Assembly: GCA_036788295.1 (NCBI GenBank)
Contig: DAIQNR010000009.1
Span: forward strand, 47,584 to 111,583
Length of the DNA: 64,000 nucleotides
Direction of reading: 5' to 3'
DNA from: JAHQVK01 sp036788295
Lineage (GTDB): Bacteria > Myxococcota > Kuafuiibacteriia > Kuafuiibacteriales > Kuafuiibacteriaceae
Of the stretch, positions 51,263 to 59,477 are shown in pieces. The notes under the pieces are model-generated. The model saw only the letters and a list, made by a program, of their open reading frames with translations. It was not told the DNA's origin and searched no databases. Each line of letters opens with the position of its first letter. The stretch's first letter is position 1. The translations under genes were made by a program, and so were the position numbers.

Positions 51263-52885
51263 ATGACCGTGGCCCGGGTGCCGCAGCCCTACAACGAGCC
51301 GGTTCGCACCTACGCCCCGAACAGCCCGGAGCGGGCCGCTCTCGAGTCCGAGCTCGCGCGGATGTCGGCGGAGCGGCCTTCGATCCCGCTCGTGATCGGC
51401 CGCGAGCGGATGACCGGAAACCTGGTGGACGTCGTGATGCCGCACGCTCACCGCGAAGTATTCGCGCGGGCCAGCACCGCGACCCCTGCCCAGGTGGACC
51501 GAGCGGTCGAGGCGGCGGAGGCGGCTCGACCCGGCTGGTCGGAGCTCCCGTTCGAGGCGAGGGCGGCGGTGCTGCTCCGAGCGGCCGACCTGCTGACGGG
51601 ACCGCACCGGGCCCGGATCAACGCGGCGACGATGCTCGGGCAGTCCAAGACCGTGCACCAGGCCGAAATCGAGGCCGCCTGCGAGCACGCGGACTTCTTC
51701 CGGTACAACGTCGCCTTCGCCGACCAGATGCGCCGGGAGCAGCCGCTGTCGCCGCCCGGGGTGTGGAACCGGCAAGAGCTGCGGCCGCTCGACGGGTTCG
51801 TGTTCGCGATCTCTCCGTTCAACTTCACCGCCATCGCGGGGAACCTGCCCACCGCCCCGGCTCTGATGGGCAACACGGTGGTGTGGAAACCGGCGCCGCA
51901 GCAGATCTTCGCCGCCCACGTCACGATGGAGGTCCTTCAAGAGGCGGGCCTGCCCCCAGGGGTCATCAACCTCGTGTCCGGCGACCCGGCGATGATCGGG
52001 GCGCGGGTCCTCTCCGACCGCCGGCTCGGCGGGGTGCACTTCACCGGATCGACCGCGACCTTCCAGTCGATCTGGCGGACGATCGGCGAGCGAATCGGGA
52101 CCTACCGGCAGTACCCGAGGATCGTCGGAGAGACCGGCGGAAAAGGGTTCGTGTTCGCCCATCCGTCCGCGGACGTGGACAACCTGCTCGTCGCGCTGGT
52201 GCGGGGCGCGTTCGAGTACCAGGGCCAAAAGTGCAGCGCCGCGACCCGGCTCTACGTCCCGGTCCCGATGTGGCAAGGGCTCAAACGCCGCCTGCTCCCG
52301 ATGGTGGACGCGCTACCGATGGGGGATGTGCGCGACCTCCGGAACTTCATGGGGGCGGTGATCGACGGCCGAGCGTTCGAGAAGATCCGCGGCTACATCG
52401 AGCGGGGCGTCGCCGACCCGGACACCACCCTGCTCGCCGGCGGCGCCACCGACGACCGGGAGGGATGGTTCGTGCGTCCCACCGTCTTCGAGACCTTGAA
52501 CCCTCACCAGCGCCTCATGACCGAAGAGATCTTCGGCCCGGTGCTGACCGTGTACCCCTACGCCGAGGCCGACCTCGAACGAACCGTGGCCCTGTGCGAC
52601 GAAGCGAGCCCGTACGCGCTGACCGGCGCCATCTTCGCCGAGGACCGGTACGCCGCCGACATGCTGGTGCGTCGGCTGCGGGGCGCGGCCGGAAACTTCT
52701 ACATCAACGACAAACCCACCGGCGCGGTGGTGGGCCAGCAGCCGTTCGGAGGCTCTCGCGGCTCGGGGACGAACGACAAGGCGGGCAGCGCGGCGAACCT
52801 GCTCCGCTGGACCAGCGTGCGGGTCATCAAGGAGGCCCTCGTGTATCCCAACGATTGGCGCTACCCCCACATGGAGGAGGGCTGA
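51263..52885 (+). CDS. Delta-1-pyrroline-5-carboxylate dehydrogenase
   Basis: A 540-residue aldehyde dehydrogenase of the single-domain P5CDH (RocA/PruA eukaryote-like) type that oxidises glutamate-semialdehyde to glutamate in proline degradation. Landmarks are PYNEPVRTYAPNSPERAALE at the N-terminus, GFVFAISPFNFTAIAGNLPTAPALMGN near residue 180, KPAPQQIFAAHV and GVHFTGSTATFQ. YPRIVGETGGKGFVF follows (general-base Glu near 290), then GAFEYQGQKCSAATRLYVP (catalytic Cys near 324) and EEIFGPVLTVYPY. Length matches the 540-residue mitochondrial-type enzymes. No proline dehydrogenase is adjacent. ATG 51263 is divergent from gap, with 156 bp between the starts. Confidence 0.93.
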   Translation: MTVARVPQPYNEPVRTYAPNSPERAALESELARMSAERPSIPLVIGRERMTGNLVDVVMPHAHREVFARASTATPAQVDRAVEAAEAARPGWSELPFEARAAVLLRAADLLTGPHRARINAATMLGQSKTVHQAEIEAACEHADFFRYNVAFADQMRREQPLSPPGVWNRQELRPLDGFVFAISPFNFTAIAGNLPTAPALMGNTVVWKPAPQQIFAAHVTMEVLQEAGLPPGVINLVSGDPAMIGARVLSDRRLGGVHFTGSTATFQSIWRTIGERIGTYRQYPRIVGETGGKGFVFAHPSADVDNLLVALVRGAFEYQGQKCSAATRLYVPVPMWQGLKRRLLPMVDALPMGDVRDLRNFMGAVIDGRAFEKIRGYIERGVADPDTTLLAGGATDDREGWFVRPTVFETLNPHQRLMTEEIFGPVLTVYPYAEADLERTVALCDEASPYALTGAIFAEDRYAADMLVRRLRGAAGNFYINDKPTGAVVGQQPFGGSRGSGTNDKAGSAANLLRWTSVRVIKEALVYPNDWRYPHMEEG

Positions 52886-53667
52886 AGCCGAGCCCGCCGA
52901 GCGGGCTTCGCGTCGGGGGGAGACGCGAAGCCCCTTGGCTCTCTGCGAGCGTGCTCGCGTGCAGCTTCGCTTGCGGCCCGACCCCGGTCGAGGTGCTCGG
53001 ATCTGCCCTGTCCGCGGTCGAGCGCGGCGACGAAGCGTCGCTGCGCCGGTGGGTTCACCCGGCGTACGTCGATGGACTCGGGGGCCGAGACGCACTGCTG
53101 CTCGATCTCGGCCGCATCCTCGAGGCGTACCCGAGCCGCGCCCTCCGGGTCACCGAGCCCGACCGAGAGCCTCCGGACTCGGCGCGGCTTTCGCTGTCGG
53201 TCCACCTCGACGTCGATCTGTCCGGCGGGGCACCGTCGGTGAGGGCCACCGGGGGTTTGCTCGTCGATTTCGTCCGGGACGGGGGCTTTCGCATCGACGG
53301 CGGCTTTCTGACCGACCTCAGGGACGGGCTCGCGCTCGCCTCCGTTCGCAGGGATGCGGTACGGACCGGCCGGATCGACCGGCTCGCCTCGACGCTGCAT
53401 CCTTCGTACCGGCATGAACCCGGGGGGGGGATCGATGAGGCGCTCGCCGCGCTCGAGGCTGGGCTCGGCGACGCCGTGGCGAGGGTCGAGCCGGTGGCGC
53501 TTCGCTTCGAGCTGCGCCCGGACCTCGTCCACCTCGACGAGCACGTCCGGACCGGCAGAGACGACGAGATCCCGGAGCCGGCGACCTTCCGGCTGACGCT
53601 GCTCCGCACCGCCGGACGCCTCCGGGTGGCGGCGGGGCCGATCGCCCCGTGGCCAGCGGGGAAGTGA
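52882..53667 (+). CDS. Lipoprotein, probable non-canonical start overlapping P5CDH stop
   Basis: A 261-residue protein if started at CTG 52882, which overlaps the preceding stop as CTGA and has GGAGG 4 nt upstream. This gives a signal with basic lead (GLRVGGRREAP), core WLSASVLACSFA and lipobox SFAC. The only ordinary start (GTG in SVLAC) would leave 6 residues before the Cys, too short for export. The mature part is a conserved-looking alpha/beta repeat (SALSAVERGDEASLRRWVHPAYVDG, then a second copy near DAVRTGRIDRLASTLHPSYRH). The two halves look like two NTF2/SnoaL-like modules. Function unknown. The stop codon abuts that of the convergent Hsp70 gene. Confidence 0.6.
   Translation: MKPSPPSGLRVGGRREAPWLSASVLACSFACGPTPVEVLGSALSAVERGDEASLRRWVHPAYVDGLGGRDALLLDLGRILEAYPSRALRVTEPDREPPDSARLSLSVHLDVDLSGGAPSVRATGGLLVDFVRDGGFRIDGGFLTDLRDGLALASVRRDAVRTGRIDRLASTLHPSYRHEPGGGIDEALAALEAGLGDAVARVEPVALRFELRPDLVHLDEHVRTGRDDEIPEPATFRLTLLRTAGRLRVAAGPIAPWPAGK
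52903..52933. terminator. Perfect 12-bp hairpin right after the P5CDH gene
   Basis: GGGCTTCGCGTC (52903-52914), 7-nt loop GGGGGGA, GACGCGAAGCCC (52922-52933), followed by CTTGGCTC without a clean T-tract. It starts 18 bp after the P5CDH stop and lies inside the predicted signal-peptide codons of the following lipoprotein. It could be a terminator or an attenuator-like element. Confidence 0.55.
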
Positions 53668-55380
53668 TCACAACAGGCGGATGACCGGCTGCTCCCGCAT
53701 CATGAACTTCTTCGAGCGCAGGTCGTAGACGGTCGCGCACAGCCAGCGGTCGGCGTTGACCCCAAACGCGATCTCGAGCCGGGGCCGACGGTCTCCGGGG
53801 GGGTGCGGAGGGCGGAGGTACCCGAGGGTAGGGTTCGACTCGTTGAGCGGAACGACCAGCGGCTCCTCCGGGCCGGGGCGCTCTTGGCCGTTTCGGGCCG
53901 CGCCGCCGAGCTTGTGCAGCTGGCCCTCGCGGTCCCACACGAAGCGGCGATCGCCGCCATGCCTCTGCCCCACCTCGCAAATGACGAGCTTGAAGATGGT
54001 CTCCGGGGTGCCGAGCGAGCACGTGGGTACGAGCGGACGCTTCCAGAAGTCCATCGAGGTGGGAAAGCGGGTCCCTTTGGGGACGATGACCGAGTATTGC
54101 TTCTCGTGGGTCTCGAGGTCGTGGGTGACGAACGCGTAGTCATGCACGATGTAATCGGACTGGGCCGAGACGTCCGCGGCGAAGGCGCACGCGCCGAACG
54201 CGACCGCCTCGAACGGCTGCCACGCCCGGACCGCATCCCGGCCAAAGCGGCGCTCGACCAGCGGATACACCCCGGGCAGCAGGGTGGACCCGCCCACCAT
54301 GAGCACGTCCTCGATGTCCCGCGCCGAGAAACCCTCACGCTCCGCGTGGGCGAGGACCTCGTCGATGCAGCCGCCGACGACCTCGTACAACCCTCTCTCC
54401 TCGAGCAGCTTCTCGAGCCCCACCTTGGTGAACCGAAGCTCCGGAGATTCGCCACGGATGCGCTCCTCGAACCGGTGGAGCTCGTCGGGCGGCATCGGGA
54501 ACAGGACCTGCTCGTCGTCGAAGAACAGACCTTCCTTGATGCGGCATGCCTCCTGCCTCATGAGCCGGCCCCACTGGGCGAGCGCCTCCCCCCCGCCGCC
54601 GCTCGGCACGGGGTAGCGCAGCCGGCGACACACCTCGTCGAGCAGCCAGTCGTCCACGGTCCGACCCCCGATCGGTCGACCCGCCTTTGCTACCACCCGG
54701 CAGCTCCCTTGCTCCATCTCCTTGGCGGTCAGCGACACCAGGGCGACGTCCAGCGTGCCTCCCCCGAAGTCCACCACCAGCGCCACCCGGCTCTGCTTGA
54801 GGGTCAGCCCGTAGCCGATCGCCGCCGCCACCGGCTCGTCCACGAAGCGGATCCGGCGCACCCCCACCTGGCGAAACGCCTCGAGCAGCTCGGCTCGGTA
54901 GGCCTCGTAGGCGTCCACCGGGGTCGTGACGACCAGGTCGCGGACGCGCTCCCCGGTCGTCTCCCGGATCTCGCGGAGCAGCTCGCGAACGTAGAGGCGC
55001 ATCACGTCCCGAGCCGACAGCGGCTTTCGGCCGAGCCGGGCCACGGTCCTGAGCGGCGACTGGCCGAGCGCGCTCTTGAAGTCGGTCGCGTAGCTCGGGT
55101 TCGGTAGGTCCGCGTTCCGCTCGACCGCCCGCTGGCCGATGAAACCCTGCCGACCAAGGAAGAAGCGCTTGGCGAGCGGCCCCCACATGCCGGCTCGACT
55201 CCAGAAGTCGAGCGCCTCGAACGCCTCCACCGCGGTGGGCACGAGGGTGGGCGCCTCGAGGTGGTCCTCGCCGCCGGGGCGACGGCACACCGCCGGCAGC
55301 TCGACCATTCGAGGCCGCCCCTCTGCCCCGCTCCACCGGGCGACGCCGGTGTTCGTGCTGCCGAAGTCGATGGCCCACAT
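53668..55380 (-). CDS. Hsp70-like (DnaK-family) protein, divergent C-terminus
   Basis: A 570-residue protein with an actin/Hsp70 ATPase domain: WAIDFGSTNTGVARW (phosphate-1), VRDLVVTTPVDAYEAYRAELLEAF, IRFVDEPVAAAIGYGL, VALVVDFGGGTLDVALVSL (phosphate-2) and DIEDVLMVGGSTLLPGVYPLV (adenosine). An insertion of about 40 residues between FWSRAGMWGPLAKRFFLG and ATDFKSALGQ is unlike canonical DnaK. After about 400 a beta-rich region (EKQYSVIVPKGTRFPTS, ETIFKLVICEVG) is shorter than a full substrate-binding domain, and the helical lid is replaced by a basic end. Such Hsp70-likes are common in Myxococcota. Their clients are unknown. No dnaJ or grpE is adjacent. It follows the Cys-cluster gene by 11 bp. 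Confidence 0.87.
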   Translation of the reverse strand: MWAIDFGSTNTGVARWSGAEGRPRMVELPAVCRRPGGEDHLEAPTLVPTAVEAFEALDFWSRAGMWGPLAKRFFLGRQGFIGQRAVERNADLPNPSYATDFKSALGQSPLRTVARLGRKPLSARDVMRLYVRELLREIRETTGERVRDLVVTTPVDAYEAYRAELLEAFRQVGVRRIRFVDEPVAAAIGYGLTLKQSRVALVVDFGGGTLDVALVSLTAKEMEQGSCRVVAKAGRPIGGRTVDDWLLDEVCRRLRYPVPSGGGGEALAQWGRLMRQEACRIKEGLFFDDEQVLFPMPPDELHRFEERIRGESPELRFTKVGLEKLLEERGLYEVVGGCIDEVLAHAEREGFSARDIEDVLMVGGSTLLPGVYPLVERRFGRDAVRAWQPFEAVAFGACAFAADVSAQSDYIVHDYAFVTHDLETHEKQYSVIVPKGTRFPTSMDFWKRPLVPTCSLGTPETIFKLVICEVGQRHGGDRRFVWDREGQLHKLGGAARNGQERPGPEEPLVVPLNESNPTLGYLRPPHPPGDRRPRLEIAFGVNADRWLCATVYDLRSKKFMMREQPVIRLL

Positions 55381-55391
55381 CGTCGGTCAGC

Positions 55392-55940
55392 TCAGCCTTT
55401 CGAGAAAAGCGACCGCAGGGCGACCCGCGCGAGCGACGCCCCGGGGCGAAGCCCCTGCCGGCTGGCCTGCAGGCCGGCGAGCCGGGCCTCGAACGGCCCC
55501 AGCTCGAAGCAGGCCGACGCCGGGATCGAGACCAGCGGCGGCCCGGGCTCGTTCAGGGGACAGATGTCGCGGTATTCGGCGTCTTCGTCGTTCCATCGCA
55601 GCGGGAGCCCCTGCGTGCGGCATACATACGGGCGCTCCTCGTAGATCCGGCACGCCCCGGCCGGATCGAGGAACGCGCAGGCCCCTTCGGGCCCGGGCGC
55701 CTCGGTCGCGAGACGGTGGGAATGCCGAGCCAGGATGCGCTCGGCCTCGACTTCGAACACGGTGATCCCGTCCACGCAACACCCCGAGCAGCCCCGCCGG
55801 CACTGGAGCCGACCCCGATGCTGGCTTGCCACGGCCCCGCCGACCTCGTCCGCCTCCGCGTGGAGCGTCTCGATGGCTCCGAGGCCCGACCCTTTTGACA
55901 CCGGTGGGACGATACACCGGCGTCGGTCCGCCTCGCCCAT
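55392..55940 (-). CDS. YkgJ-family zinc/iron-binding Cys-cluster protein
   Basis: A 182-residue cytoplasmic protein. LQCRRGCSGCCVDGITVFEVEAERI near residue 45 has the C-x3-C-x2-CC cluster, and ACRIYEERPYVCRTQGLPL near 95-113 gives the second C-x9-C pair; both define the YkgJ (CxxxCxxCC) family. The metal (Fe-S or Zn) and reaction are not established for the family. ATG 55940 is preferred over an upstream in-frame start at 55964. It precedes the Hsp70-like gene by 11 bp, so the two are probably cotranscribed. Confidence 0.85.
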   Translation of the reverse strand: MGEADRRRCIVPPVSKGSGLGAIETLHAEADEVGGAVASQHRGRLQCRRGCSGCCVDGITVFEVEAERILARHSHRLATEAPGPEGACAFLDPAGACRIYEERPYVCRTQGLPLRWNDEDAEYRDICPLNEPGPPLVSIPASACFELGPFEARLAGLQASRQGLRPGASLARVALRSLFSKG

Positions 55941-56078
55941 GGATTCTCGCCCCTGCGCGCGCACCGGGGAAGCCCGGTGGGCCCGAGCTCAGCCCGCGCT
56001 CGGCCTCGTGCCGCCGGGAACTTCGATGAACGAAGGCCGCGGCGCGACCTCGGCGCGCGTGCCGAGTTGATGTGCGGC

Positions 56079-56100
56079 GCCGGTCATGAGACCGACCGGC
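56079..56100. promoter_or_regulatory. 7-bp inverted repeat abutting the MFS start codon
   Basis: GCCGGTC (56079-56085) and GACCGGC (56094-56100) flank an 8-nt spacer one base before GTG 56102. It covers the place of the ribosome binding site, so it could be an operator or an RNA hairpin that limits translation. Confidence 0.35.
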
Positions 56101-56101
56101 G

Positions 56102-57373
56102 GTGACGGACCGCGTGATCGTCGGGGTGCTGCTGCTCGTGATGTTCACGAGCGGGGCTGATTTGCTGGTGATGACCCCGATCCTCCCCGCGGTGGCCCAG
56201 GACTTGGGCGTGGGCGACGACCTCGCCGGGCTCTGGGTGACCGCCTACGCCGGAGCCACCGGCGTGTTCGCGCTCGCCTTTGGGCCGGTCTCGGACCGCT
56301 ACGGCCGCCGCACCGTGCTCCGGGCCGGGATGGCGGTGCTGCTCGCCGGGACGCTCGCCTGCGCCGCAGCCGAGAGCTTTTTTTCCATGATCGGGGCCCG
56401 CTTCGTCGCTGGAGCCGGCGCCGGAATGCTGGTCACTTCGATCACGAGCTATGCAGGGGACCACTTCGCGGCCGACCGGCGGGCGGTGGTCATCGGTTGG
56501 GTGATGAGCGGCTTCTTCCTCGCTCTCATCGTGGCGGTGCCGCTCGGCGCGCTGCTCGCCGGGGCGTTCGGCTGGAGCCGAATGTTCCTCGTCCTCACCG
56601 GCTTCGCCGCGCTGGTGGGCATCGGCGTGTTCCTCTTGCCCCACCCCCGCGGGGAGCGACGCAGCCCGCGGCTGTCGATTCGCGGGGCCGTGCGCACCTA
56701 CGCTGGTCTGATGCGCCGGCGCCGGGTGCTCGGGGTGCTCGCGATGTCGAGCAGCGTCGGGCTCGCGATGACCATGTACAGCGTCTACACCAGCCCATGG
56801 ATGGCCTCGGCCTTCGGTCTCGGCACGGCGGAGCGGGGCCTCGTGTACGCCGCCGGCGGGCCCGCGGTCCTCCTCGGAGGGCCGCTCGCCGGGCGCCTCT
56901 CGAACCACTTTGGGCGGGTGAGCCTCGTCGTGGGCGGCTCGATCCTGATGGGGACGATGCAGCTGCTCATGCCCCTGACCCCGGAGCTCGGGGCGTGGAT
57001 CGGGCAGTGGACCGCGGACGCTCCCCGGTTCGGGGCCGTACCTTGGCCGGTCGTCGCGCCGGTGGTGCTGGTGTTCTTCTTGACCATGGCCGCCGGCTCG
57101 GCTCGTAGCGGGCCGTACCAGACCCTCGCCCTCGAGGTGTCCCCAGACGAGCAGCGGGGGGCGGTCGCCGCGCTTCGCAACGGCTTCAACCAGCTCGGCT
57201 CTGGCCTCGGCGCCGCCATCGGCGGCTTTTTGTGGTCCCGGCTCGACGCGCCCTACCCCGCCGTGTGCTGGGGAGCCGCCGCCATCACGTTCGCCGGGGC
57301 GCTCGCCCTTCGTCGCTTCGTGGGCTCGGACCGACCAGCGAGGCCGGTCCGGCCCTCCGCGCGCAGACCGTGA
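56102..57373 (+). CDS. Major facilitator superfamily transporter
   Basis: A 423-residue permease with 12 hydrophobic helices. TM1 is VIVGVLLLVMFTSGADLLVMTPILPAVAQDLG. The A-motif loop between TM2 and TM3 is GPVSDRYGRRTVLRAG (G-x3-D-R-x-G-R-R), strongly diagnostic of MFS drug:H+ antiporters. The second-half counterpart is GRLSNHFGRVSLVVGG. Residues VLRAGMAVLLAGTLACAAA and RFVAGAGAGMLVTSITSY fit TM3-TM4. It is likely an efflux pump for small molecules. No regulator gene is adjacent, but an inverted repeat overlaps the leader. GTG 56102 is the start. Confidence 0.9.
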   Translation: MTDRVIVGVLLLVMFTSGADLLVMTPILPAVAQDLGVGDDLAGLWVTAYAGATGVFALAFGPVSDRYGRRTVLRAGMAVLLAGTLACAAAESFFSMIGARFVAGAGAGMLVTSITSYAGDHFAADRRAVVIGWVMSGFFLALIVAVPLGALLAGAFGWSRMFLVLTGFAALVGIGVFLLPHPRGERRSPRLSIRGAVRTYAGLMRRRRVLGVLAMSSSVGLAMTMYSVYTSPWMASAFGLGTAERGLVYAAGGPAVLLGGPLAGRLSNHFGRVSLVVGGSILMGTMQLLMPLTPELGAWIGQWTADAPRFGAVPWPVVAPVVLVFFLTMAAGSARSGPYQTLALEVSPDEQRGAVAALRNGFNQLGSGLGAAIGGFLWSRLDAPYPAVCWGAAAITFAGALALRRFVGSDRPARPVRPSARRP

Positions 57374-57425
57374 ACGCGCTCTGGGGTCGAAGGTCCGCGG
57401 CGACGACTCGGAGGGGGGCGATCGG

Positions 57426-59477
57426 TCAATCGACCGTCCACAGGTGGGCGAGCAGGGCCCCGTCCCGACGGTCGAAGGCGAGCAGGCTGGTCAGCATCTG
57501 CCCGGCGTACTCGGGCTCGTGGTTCAACCGAAACAGCGCCACCTCCGGCGGAGGCACCGGATGCCGCGCGGCGGTGAAGAAGCGCTCCCCCCGGTAGAAG
57601 ACCACGTCCTCGATCGGCGCCGGCACGAGCAGCCACATCGCCGTCTGCTCTTCTTTCCCGAATTCGATGCGTTCGGCCAGGGCTCGGTCCGAATCCTGGG
57701 ACCCGGCTCGCACCTCGATCTCACCGTCGGCCCTGATCTCCGCGTACGCCTTTTCCACATGCTCCCGGTACCAGGCCCGGGCCGCGGCGAGCACCGCCGC
57801 CTCCTGGCCGAGTCCGACCGGCGGCGCGGGGGCGACCCCGCTCTCGGGCCTTGGGCCCCACTGGGTCGCGACCTCCCGCGGCGAGCTCGGGATGGGGCGA
57901 CGACCGGGCGAGCCTGGCTCGTGCCTCGGGGGCTCGAGGCGAGGAGAAGGAACGCGCACGGGTGGGTTGCATGAGGGGAACTGCGTCTTCATGGCCCCGG
58001 TCTTCGGCGCCTCATTCGAAAGATTGCTTGCACCGTTCGAAATGCGGAGGATTCCTTCTATGTGTTCGATATCATGAGGTATCGGGTTCTCATCCGCCGG
58101 CCGTGGATGCGCTGCTATGGCCGGTGCGACCCGCAGTCCTCTTCGCCGCTCGAGCCGGGCGCGCAGCCGAGACACCCGGTGGGCCGACGCCAGCTCCCCC
58201 TCCGCGAACCCGGTGTGGGAAGCATGAACGAGCGCCGCCTCCGGCTGTCGGAGCTGATGCTCGAGCAGCTTCGCGAGTTCGAGCCTCAGCCCGGAAGCCA
58301 AGGCCGGTGCTTCGACCTGGGCGAGCCCGGACTCGAGCGCCGCCCGCGCGCCGTCGAGGTCCCCCCGCCGCCGACGCACCCGCGCGAGCAGCTCGAACGC
58401 CTCCGCCGTCACCGCCGGCCGCCCGCCTCCCTCCGCCGCGGCCACGGCGAAGCGCTCGGCCCGATCGAGATCCGAGGTCCGAAACCCCACTTTCGCTCTC
58501 GCGAGCTGGTCTCGGGGGTCGTCCTCCCGATGCAGCTCCGCGTAGCGTTCGGCGAGGATGGCGAGGATGGCGGCGAGCGCGGCCACGTCGTGGGCGTTGT
58601 GCTCGAGCACCGGTTCGAGCCGGTCCTCCCCGCCGTCGCGCAAATAGGCCCAATAGAGGGCCGGGATCTCGGCCCCATCGATGTCGCGCTCCCGCCGAAA
58701 GCCGAGCACGCGCGCCTCCATGTCCACGAGCCGCACGGTGCGCAGGCGCGGCCGGTACACCCGGCGGGAGCAGTGCAGCAGGTCGAGGTGGGGGCGCTCG
58801 GGCAGGGGCGGGAGCCGGTTCATGACCAGGCGGGCCTCGAGCAGCGGCCGGTCGTAGCTCTTTCCGTTGTAGGTGACGAGGCAGCTCGACGCCTCGACCC
58901 GCTCCCGCAGGCGGGTGAGCAAGCTCGGCTCCTCGTCGAGCTCCTCGAGCAGCAGCTGCTCCACCACGAGCGCCCCGTCCTCGAACCAGGCGAGGCCGAC
59001 CAAAAACGGGATCACGCCGGTGCCCCCGCCGAGGCCGGTCGTCTCGGTGTCGAGAAACAGAGCTCGTGAAAGATCGACCTCGGCGAACCGCGGATCGAGG
59101 GCGAGCCCGGCGACGCTCGCCCGGTCGGCGCCGAGGGCCCGGGCGAGCTCCACCCGGCCGTGGGCGTGGTCGGGGGGCAGGTGGGCCACGAACCGGCGAA
59201 GGGCGCCGGCCGCGGTCTCGAGCCGCTCCCCCGCGGACGCTCGTCGCGCCTCGGCTCGAGCCCGGGCCTGCTCGGCCTGCCTGGTCGCGACCTCGCCGAT
59301 CCAGCGCCGAAGCCGCTCGAGCCGGGCCTGTTTGCTCTCCTCCCCGAGGGCCTCGGGAGGTGGGACCGCTTGCACCTCGGCCGACCTCGGCTCGGCCGGA
59401 TCCCACGGACACTCGGCGTCGGCACCGCTGGCCGGCGGGAGCCCCCCGAGGTGCCGCGCGAGCTTGCGCCTCAGCAC
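57426..59477 (-). CDS. MrfB/YprB-type ribonuclease H-like exonuclease with extra C-terminal region
   Basis: A 683-residue protein overlapping the helicase stop by 7 bp (GTG start). The exonuclease core (about 135-310) has LFLDTETTGLGGGTG (Exo I), LVTYNGKSYDRPLLEARLVM (Exo II), LHCSRRVYRPRLRTVRLVDMEARVLGF and LEHNAHDVAALAAIL (Exo III), matching YprB. About 330-460 are TPR-like. A less GC-rich stretch of about 35 codons follows, then a region starting at MKTQFPS (internal ATG 57992) with a hypothetical beta-rich domain (TAMWLLVPAPIEDVVFYRGERFF). The last part could be a separate gene fused by loss of a stop codon. In Bacillus subtilis MrfA-MrfB excise mitomycin C lesions. Confidence 0.8.
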   Translation of the reverse strand: MLRRKLARHLGGLPPASGADAECPWDPAEPRSAEVQAVPPPEALGEESKQARLERLRRWIGEVATRQAEQARARAEARRASAGERLETAAGALRRFVAHLPPDHAHGRVELARALGADRASVAGLALDPRFAEVDLSRALFLDTETTGLGGGTGVIPFLVGLAWFEDGALVVEQLLLEELDEEPSLLTRLRERVEASSCLVTYNGKSYDRPLLEARLVMNRLPPLPERPHLDLLHCSRRVYRPRLRTVRLVDMEARVLGFRRERDIDGAEIPALYWAYLRDGGEDRLEPVLEHNAHDVAALAAILAILAERYAELHREDDPRDQLARAKVGFRTSDLDRAERFAVAAAEGGGRPAVTAEAFELLARVRRRRGDLDGARAALESGLAQVEAPALASGLRLELAKLLEHQLRQPEAALVHASHTGFAEGELASAHRVSRLRARLERRRGLRVAPAIAAHPRPADENPIPHDIEHIEGILRISNGASNLSNEAPKTGAMKTQFPSCNPPVRVPSPRLEPPRHEPGSPGRRPIPSSPREVATQWGPRPESGVAPAPPVGLGQEAAVLAAARAWYREHVEKAYAEIRADGEIEVRAGSQDSDRALAERIEFGKEEQTAMWLLVPAPIEDVVFYRGERFFTAARHPVPPPEVALFRLNHEPEYAGQMLTSLLAFDRRDGALLAHLWTVD

